From NCBI GenBank assembly GCA_030612585.1, contig JAUWNP010000189.1, positions 1 through 8,791 on the forward strand: a stretch of DNA of 8,791 nt, written 5' to 3'. Below, in pieces: positions 5,374 to 8,791 of this stretch (positions are counted from its first letter, which is position 1; each line of letters begins with the position of its first letter). A program made the position numbers and the translations under genes. Source of the DNA: Anaerolineae bacterium (lineage in GTDB: Bacteria > Chloroflexota > Anaerolineae > B4-G1). The notes beneath the pieces were generated by a model. It searched no databases, was not told the DNA's origin, and saw only the letters and a program-made list of their open reading frames with translations.

Positions 5374-7551
5374 ATGGTACACAAGACCTTCGTAGGACGC
5401 GGGGGCGAACTGGAGACGCTGGAGGACCACCTGCAAGAGGCGCTGGAAGGCCGGGGCAGGGTAGTGCTCATCACCGGAGAGGCGGGCATCGGCAAGACGG
5501 CGCTGGTGGAGCATTTCCGCGACCAGGTGCTGTCCCACTATCCCGAGGTGCGCTTCGCCGGTACTGAATGCGACCGTCCCATCGGCGAGATGGACGTGGG
5601 CGCATTGTCTCCATACGCTCCCTTTAAGGCGCTTATTGCCCAACTGGTGAACCAGGAGCGGGAGCGGGGCGAACACTGGGCACTGGCTTACCTCAAAGAG
5701 GTGGGGCCCTCGTGGCTGGGCGTGATTCCCGGCCTGGGCGACCTGCTGGCGGCGGTGGGTGAAACGGGCGCTTTCGTCTTGAAGCGGCGCCAAGAGGGCC
5801 CGGAGACGATGGCCGGGGGAGCGGGCCAGATGGGCCAGGAGCAGATGTTCCAGCAGGCGGTGAACACCTTCAAGAACATCGCCACCAGACACAACCCACT
5901 GGTGCTCTTCGTGGACGACTGGCACTGGGCCGACGACAGTTCGACCAACCTGCTCTTCCACCTGGCGCGGCAGATGGGCGATAGCCGTATTCTCTTTCTG
6001 GCCGCCTTCCGTCCCCACGACGCCCGCACCGCCCGCGAGGGGAAAGGCCACCCCATTTTGCAGGTACAGAACGAGATGCAGCGCTACGCGCTCGCGGCCG
6101 AGATGCACCTGACCTTCTTGGGCCGTGAGGAGGTAGGTGACTACCTGCGAAGAGGGTTTCCCGGCGCCCGCTTCGCACCCTCCTTCCTGGAGTGGCTGTG
6201 GGACATAAGCGACGGCAACCCCCTGTTCCTGAGTGAGTATGTCAAGTTGTTGCGGCAGGACGGGTTACTGACGCCGGAAGGGGAGTTCCGGGGCGACTTT
6301 TCGCAGATCGAGGTGCCACAGGGGGCCAGGGGGGTGATCGAAGAGCGCATCCGCCGCCTGAGCGACGACCTGCGTCGCACGTTGGCCTACGCCAGCGCCG
6401 AGGGGGAACGCTTCACCACGCTCGTCCTGGCTCGCCTGCTGCAAAGCGACCGCCTTTCCCTGCTCGAAAAACTCCAGGTCGTCGAGCGGGTGCACGAGTT
6501 AATCGCCAGCCTGGGGGTTGAGGTGCTCCTGGGGGAAAAGACTACTCGCTACGCTTTCAACCACACGCTGGTCTACCGCGCCTTCTACGAGAGCCTGAAC
6601 GATGAGCAGCGTGAACTCTTGCACGGCGTCATCGTCGAGTTGATGGGCGAGGAGTACCTGCGGGCGGCGGCGGCGGAGCGAGGGCTGCTGGCGACGCAGT
6701 TGGTGGCCCACGCGGCGGAAGCGCGGAACTACCTGCAGGAGGCGTGCTACGCGCTGGAGGCGGCCCGCACGGCGGGAGAGGTCTATGCCCACGACGAGGT
6801 GCTCGGGCAATGTGCGCTGGGGCTGGCCGCACTGGGGCAGATGGCCAAGCCGGATCGGGAGGGGCGGGAACTGGAGATTGACCTGCTCCTGGTGCGAGGG
6901 CAGACGGAGCGTTTCACCGGCCGTTGGCAGGAGGCGCGGGCCACCTTTGTGCGGGCGGCGGAGAGAGCGCGGGCGACGGATGACGCAGCGCGACTGGCGT
7001 CGGCCCGCTACCACACTGGCTGGGTGTTGGGTCTGCTGGGTGAGATGGAGGGGGCGCTGCGCGCCTACGAGGAGAGCCTATCGCTATTCGAACAACTGGG
7101 CGACCGGGCGGGGATGGCGACGACGTACAACAACATCGGGCTGATCTATGATGCGCGCGGGGAGTACGAGGCGGCGCTGGAGTGGTACGAGCGCAGCGTG
7201 GCGCTCACGGAGGAACTGGGCGACCGGGCGGGGCTGGCGACGACGTACAACAACATCGGGGGTATCTACGACGCGCGCGGGGAGCACGAGGCAGCGCTGG
7301 AGTGGTACGAGAAGAGCCTGCACATTCGGCAGGGAATTGGCGATAACATTGGTGTGAGTAACTCACTGTTCAATATCGCAATGCTGTACGATGCCCTTGG
7401 TCACTCTGAAGAGGCTCTTTCGCTCTTGGAGCAAGTTGCTGCAATTGAGGAGGCGGCCGGCCACTGGCACCTTCCTGCAACACGGAAGGTTATCGCCGGG
7501 GTACAGAGGCGGATGGAGGGCACAACAACGAATGGGGAAAGGAACGAATAG
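5374..7551 (+). CDS. AAA_16-type (STAND-like) ATPase with C-terminal TPR repeats
   Basis: This is a 725-residue predicted cytoplasmic ATPase. It opens with FVGRGGELETL (6-16), the usual entry to AAA_16 domains, then Walker A GEAGIGKT (35-42), Walker B LFVDDWHWAD with D181-D182, and LFLAAFRP (207-214), which fits the sensor-1 position. YAFNHTLVYRAFYESL further on is typical of the helical region of COG3899-like ATPases. Residues about 541-700 hold four TPR units of exactly 40 residues (starting near 541, 581, 621 and 661), likely a protein-binding platform. Relatives often carry an extra effector such as a BTAD, LuxR-type HTH or nucleotide cyclase domain; none is visible at either end here, so the output is unknown. 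ATG 5335 would add 13 residues; ATG 5374 is preferred because of GGAGG at 5360. The sigma factor follows 155 bases later, so joint regulation is possible but not shown. Confidence 0.88.
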   Translation: MVHKTFVGRGGELETLEDHLQEALEGRGRVVLITGEAGIGKTALVEHFRDQVLSHYPEVRFAGTECDRPIGEMDVGALSPYAPFKALIAQLVNQERERGEHWALAYLKEVGPSWLGVIPGLGDLLAAVGETGAFVLKRRQEGPETMAGGAGQMGQEQMFQQAVNTFKNIATRHNPLVLFVDDWHWADDSSTNLLFHLARQMGDSRILFLAAFRPHDARTAREGKGHPILQVQNEMQRYALAAEMHLTFLGREEVGDYLRRGFPGARFAPSFLEWLWDISDGNPLFLSEYVKLLRQDGLLTPEGEFRGDFSQIEVPQGARGVIEERIRRLSDDLRRTLAYASAEGERFTTLVLARLLQSDRLSLLEKLQVVERVHELIASLGVEVLLGEKTTRYAFNHTLVYRAFYESLNDEQRELLHGVIVELMGEEYLRAAAAERGLLATQLVAHAAEARNYLQEACYALEAARTAGEVYAHDEVLGQCALGLAALGQMAKPDREGRELEIDLLLVRGQTERFTGRWQEARATFVRAAERARATDDAARLASARYHTGWVLGLLGEMEGALRAYEESLSLFEQLGDRAGMATTYNNIGLIYDARGEYEAALEWYERSVALTEELGDRAGLATTYNNIGGIYDARGEHEAALEWYEKSLHIRQGIGDNIGVSNSLFNIAMLYDALGHSEEALSLLEQVAAIEEAAGHWHLPATRKVIAGVQRRMEGTTTNGERNE
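7094..7311 (+). repeat. Recent 120-base tandem duplication of a TPR unit
   Basis: Bases 7094-7191 and 7214-7311 match with a 120-base offset, with about eight differences in 98 positions by hand alignment. This includes an unbroken 26-base match after base 7114. The two copies encode TPR units 2 and 3, including TTYNNIG and YDARGE. Units 1 and 4 share the protein pattern but not this DNA identity. Confidence 0.85.
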
Positions 7552-7583
7552 GGCGGGGATAAGCAGATGATCTGGCTCCAGGT

Positions 7584-7615
7584 CTCCTTGTCCCCTTGTC
7601 TCCTCGTCCCCCTAT
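7584..7615 (-). repeat. Octamer array of the same family as 3691-3770, opposite orientation
   Basis: Four pyrimidine-rich units (CTCCTTGT, CCCCTTGT, CTCCTCGT, CCCCCTAT) follow one another. Read on the minus strand they become ACAAGGAG/ACAAGGGG-like units, matching the GGGGACAC/GGAGACGC units of the membrane-protein gene. The array lies in the gap between the ATPase gene and the sigma-factor gene. Confidence 0.65.
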
Positions 7616-7645
7616 CTCACGAATCTCCCCCTGCCCGTGTATATA

Positions 7646-7687
7646 AGGTGCAACGCACTTGTTTTTTGCCAGGAGTGCGTTGCACCT
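7646..7687. repeat. Perfect 14-bp inverted repeat (hairpin) in the sigma-factor leader
   Basis: AGGTGCAACGCACT (7646-7659) and AGTGCGTTGCACCT (7674-7687) are exact inverted copies around a 14-base loop that contains a run of six T. There is no T-run after the second arm, so it does not look like an ordinary terminator of the ATPase gene. It ends 19 bases before the sigma-factor ATG and could be a dispersed palindromic repeat, an operator or an mRNA structure. TATATA at 7640-7645 just before it could be a -10 element, but no matching -35 box was recognised. Confidence 0.8.
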
Positions 7688-7706
7688 GAGCAGTAACAGT
7701 AGACCA

Positions 7707-8306
7707 ATGATGACTGACGCTGAGACTATCGCGCGCGCTATGGGCGGGGACGAAGCGGCCCAGCGGGTGCTCTACGAGACGTTTTACGCCGCCGCCTTCC
7801 GGCTGGCCTACCTGCTCCTGCGGGACGGTAACGACGCCGAGGAGGTGGTGCAGGATGGGTTCGTCTACGTCTTCCGCAACCTGCGGTGTTATGACTCTGA
7901 ACGCGGCTCCTTCTGGACCTGGCTGCGTATTGTCCTGGTGAGCCGCTGCCGCAACAAGCGCCGCCGCCGTCAGTTGCACCTTGTCTCGCTGGAGATGCTC
8001 GACGCAACGGGTGCCTCTCCGGCGGCCCCGGAACCGGCCAGCGCTCCGGCGGGCGCGCTGGAGATGCGAGGCACGCGCCTGGCGGTGTGGGAGGCGCTGC
8101 AGCAGGTCAGCCCCGGCGCGCGGGATGCATTGGTGCTGCGCTACTACGAGGGGTTGCCCTACGCGGAGATCGCGACCATCCTGGGCTGCTCGGCCGACGC
8201 CGCCCGGGCGCGGGTGGCCCACGGCAAGGCCCAACTGCGGCGCCTGCTTGCTGCGCCGGAGGAAGAAGTGGCTTGCTGGTGGAAGGAGAGACTCCCTCTT
8301 CCCTAG
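7707..8306 (+). CDS. ECF-type RNA polymerase sigma factor (sigma-70 family)
   Basis: This encodes 199 residues, a normal ECF length. Region 2 spans about 20-90, with DAEEVVQDGFVYVFRNL (43-59, the core-binding and -10 recognition helix) and RGSFWTWL (67-74). An Ala/Pro-rich linker (about 100-118) leads to region 4 at about 128-182, with ALVLRYYEGLPYAEIATILG and a helix-turn-helix ending AARARVAHGKAQLRRLL, which should read the -35 element. The start is uncertain: ATG 7707 or ATG 7710, neither with a clear Shine-Dalgarno. An AGGAG at 7671-7675 lies in the hairpin and is too far from them, and only four bases from an in-frame TTG at 7680. The last five residues and the TAG stop come from a dispersed repeat (8291-8327), so the natural C-terminus may have been replaced. 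The gene is followed by its probable anti-sigma factor. Confidence 0.92.
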   Translation: MMTDAETIARAMGGDEAAQRVLYETFYAAAFRLAYLLLRDGNDAEEVVQDGFVYVFRNLRCYDSERGSFWTWLRIVLVSRCRNKRRRRQLHLVSLEMLDATGASPAAPEPASAPAGALEMRGTRLAVWEALQQVSPGARDALVLRYYEGLPYAEIATILGCSADAARARVAHGKAQLRRLLAAPEEEVACWWKERLPLP

Positions 8307-8327
8307 CAGGGAAGGGGGCCGGGGGGT
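8291..8327. repeat. 37-base dispersed repeat, copy A, overlapping the sigma-factor stop
   Basis: The 37 bases match 8401-8437 with two differences. The 5' part forms an 11-bp stem (8294-8304 with 8308-8318, one G-U pair) with a three-base loop, followed by the G-rich tail GGCCGGGGGGT. The sigma-factor TAG (8304-8306) lies at the tip of this hairpin. Confidence 0.88.
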
Positions 8328-8358
8328 ATCTTCTCAATAAGCTGGGGTTTGACAGATG

Positions 8359-8392
8359 AGAAACCGGGTTATTCAGAAAAAACCCGGTTTCT
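8359..8392. repeat. Palindromic repeat, AGAAACCGGGTT family
   Basis: AGAAACCGGGTT (8359-8370) pairs perfectly with AACCCGGTTTCT (8381-8392) around a ten-base loop. It belongs to the same family as the palindrome inside the membrane-protein gene and the arms of the element at 157-294. It lies between the two 37-base repeat copies. Confidence 0.88.
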
Positions 8393-8400
8393 TTCCCCGA

Positions 8401-8437
8401 ACTCCCCCTTCCCTCGCAGGGAAGGGGGCCGGGGGGT
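8401..8437. repeat. 37-base dispersed repeat, copy B, just before the anti-sigma start
   Basis: The stem CCCCCTTCCCT (8404-8414) pairs perfectly with AGGGAAGGGGG (8418-8428) around CGC. The G-rich tail ends nine bases before ATG 8446, so GGGGGG at 8431-8436 is the only Shine-Dalgarno-like sequence for the anti-sigma gene apart from AGGT at 8439-8442. The hairpin has no T-run, so termination is not the obvious role. Confidence 0.88.
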
Positions 8438-8445
8438 TAGGTAAG

Positions 8446-8791
8446 ATGAGCGAAACTCACCCTAAAGAAATCGAACTGGCCCGTTTTGAGGACGGAGAGG
8501 CCAGCACAGGAGCGATGGAGCACCTGCGCTGGTGTGCGCGCTGCCGCAGCGTCGTCGCCGATTATCGCTGGTTGCAGGGGGAGGTCACTGCTACGTTGGC
8601 GCTGGCAGCGGACTCGGTGCCCGTGCCGCGTCCTAAGTGGTGGGCGGTGTGCGAGAGCCTGTCCTTGGGCGAGCGACGGCGTGCCGGCCGGCGGCGGGCC
8701 TCTGCTCTCGCTAGCCTGGCGCTGGTCTTCTCCCTCATTCTGTCTGCCCCTGGATTTCTGGGCGCTGCTGTTGTGGCGCAGGCGGTGTCTG
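8446..8791 (+). CDS. Anti-sigma factor with zinc-finger (ZAS) motif, 3' end cut by window
   Basis: The frame is open from ATG 8446 to the window edge, giving 115 residues. H26, C30 and C33 (HLRWCARC) form the HxxxCxxC zinc motif of ZAS-type anti-sigma factors, which hold the cognate ECF sigma factor inactive in the cytoplasm. A basic stretch (RRRAGRRR, about 77-84) precedes a hydrophobic segment from about 86 onward, most likely the membrane anchor with the N-terminus inside. The downstream sensor or extracytoplasmic part is outside the window. It follows the sigma-factor gene in the same orientation, which supports the pairing, but the 139-base repeat-filled gap is longer than usual for such pairs. 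The start is chosen because it is the first ATG of the frame after the repeat and gives a normal distance to the zinc motif. Confidence 0.82.
   Translation, partial: MSETHPKEIELARFEDGEASTGAMEHLRWCARCRSVVADYRWLQGEVTATLALAADSVPVPRPKWWAVCESLSLGERRRAGRRRASALASLALVFSLILSAPGFLGAAVVAQAVS

Noticed and set aside
4690..6108. Minus-strand open frame of 472 codons
   Set aside because: It crosses the end of one strong plus-strand gene, the repeat-filled gap and the start of another; its product is Pro/Arg/His-rich with no recognisable domain, as expected for the antisense of GC-rich genes.
7659..7706. N-terminal extension of the sigma factor from TTG 7659
   Set aside because: The extra 16 residues would be encoded by the hairpin loop and arm; ECF factors normally begin a few residues before the region-2 helix, which fits ATG 7707 or 7710.
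8404..8428. Rho-independent terminator after the sigma-factor gene
   Set aside because: The stem is strong, but it is followed by GGCCGGGGGG and not a T-run, and the anti-sigma gene starts right after it.
8291..8437. CRISPR array, because two similar 37-base repeats flank a spacer-like stretch
   Set aside because: There are only two copies, the spacer itself contains another palindromic repeat, the repeat unit occurs in part elsewhere (5321-5335), and no cas gene is present.

Overview
The window looks like a chromosomal stretch from a Chloroflexi (Chloroflexota) bacterium, probably close to Anaerolineae. The reasons are the GC-rich coding sequence, a very large membrane protein of the Chlor_Arch_YYY (DUF2298) type, and an unusually dense set of short dispersed repeats: 7-, 8- and 9-base tandem arrays and small palindromes of the AGAAACC(G/A)GGTTT type. 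The phylum call is inference from these traits. Every gene I can support is on the + strand.

Layout. 1-139 is the right end of an insertion sequence (last 38 codons of a DDE transposase plus a probable terminal repeat). 157-294 is a small MITE-like element with inverted arms and 13-base direct flanks. 312-5054 encodes a 1580-residue polytopic membrane protein: a GT39-like (GT-C) glycosyltransferase half, a soluble middle part, then a Chlor_Arch_YYY half. 5055-5373 is a noncoding gap filled with repeats. 5374-7551 encodes a 725-residue ATPase with an AAA_16-type NTPase domain and C-terminal TPRs. 7552-7706 is a leader with an octamer array and a perfect 14-bp hairpin. 7707-8306 encodes an ECF sigma factor. 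8307-8445 is a gap made mostly of three palindromic repeats. 8446 to the window end is the 5' part of a zinc-finger (ZAS-type) anti-sigma factor.

How the genes relate. The sigma/anti-sigma pair is the clearest functional unit: the anti-sigma factor has an HxxxCxxC motif followed by the start of a transmembrane segment, as expected for a membrane-bound partner of the sigma factor just upstream. The AAA-TPR protein looks like a STAND-like signalling ATPase, but no effector domain is visible; any link to the sigma factor is only by position. The GT39-YYY protein probably handles a lipid-linked sugar at the membrane, with unknown substrate.

The most unusual aspect is the repeats. Tandem arrays and a palindrome lie inside the reading frame of the 1580-residue protein without breaking it, one of them supplying part of a predicted transmembrane helix. 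Repeat copies also carry the stop codons of the membrane protein and the sigma factor, and G-rich repeat ends sit just upstream of two possible start codons. I found no CRISPR array, tRNA, rRNA or clear defence system.
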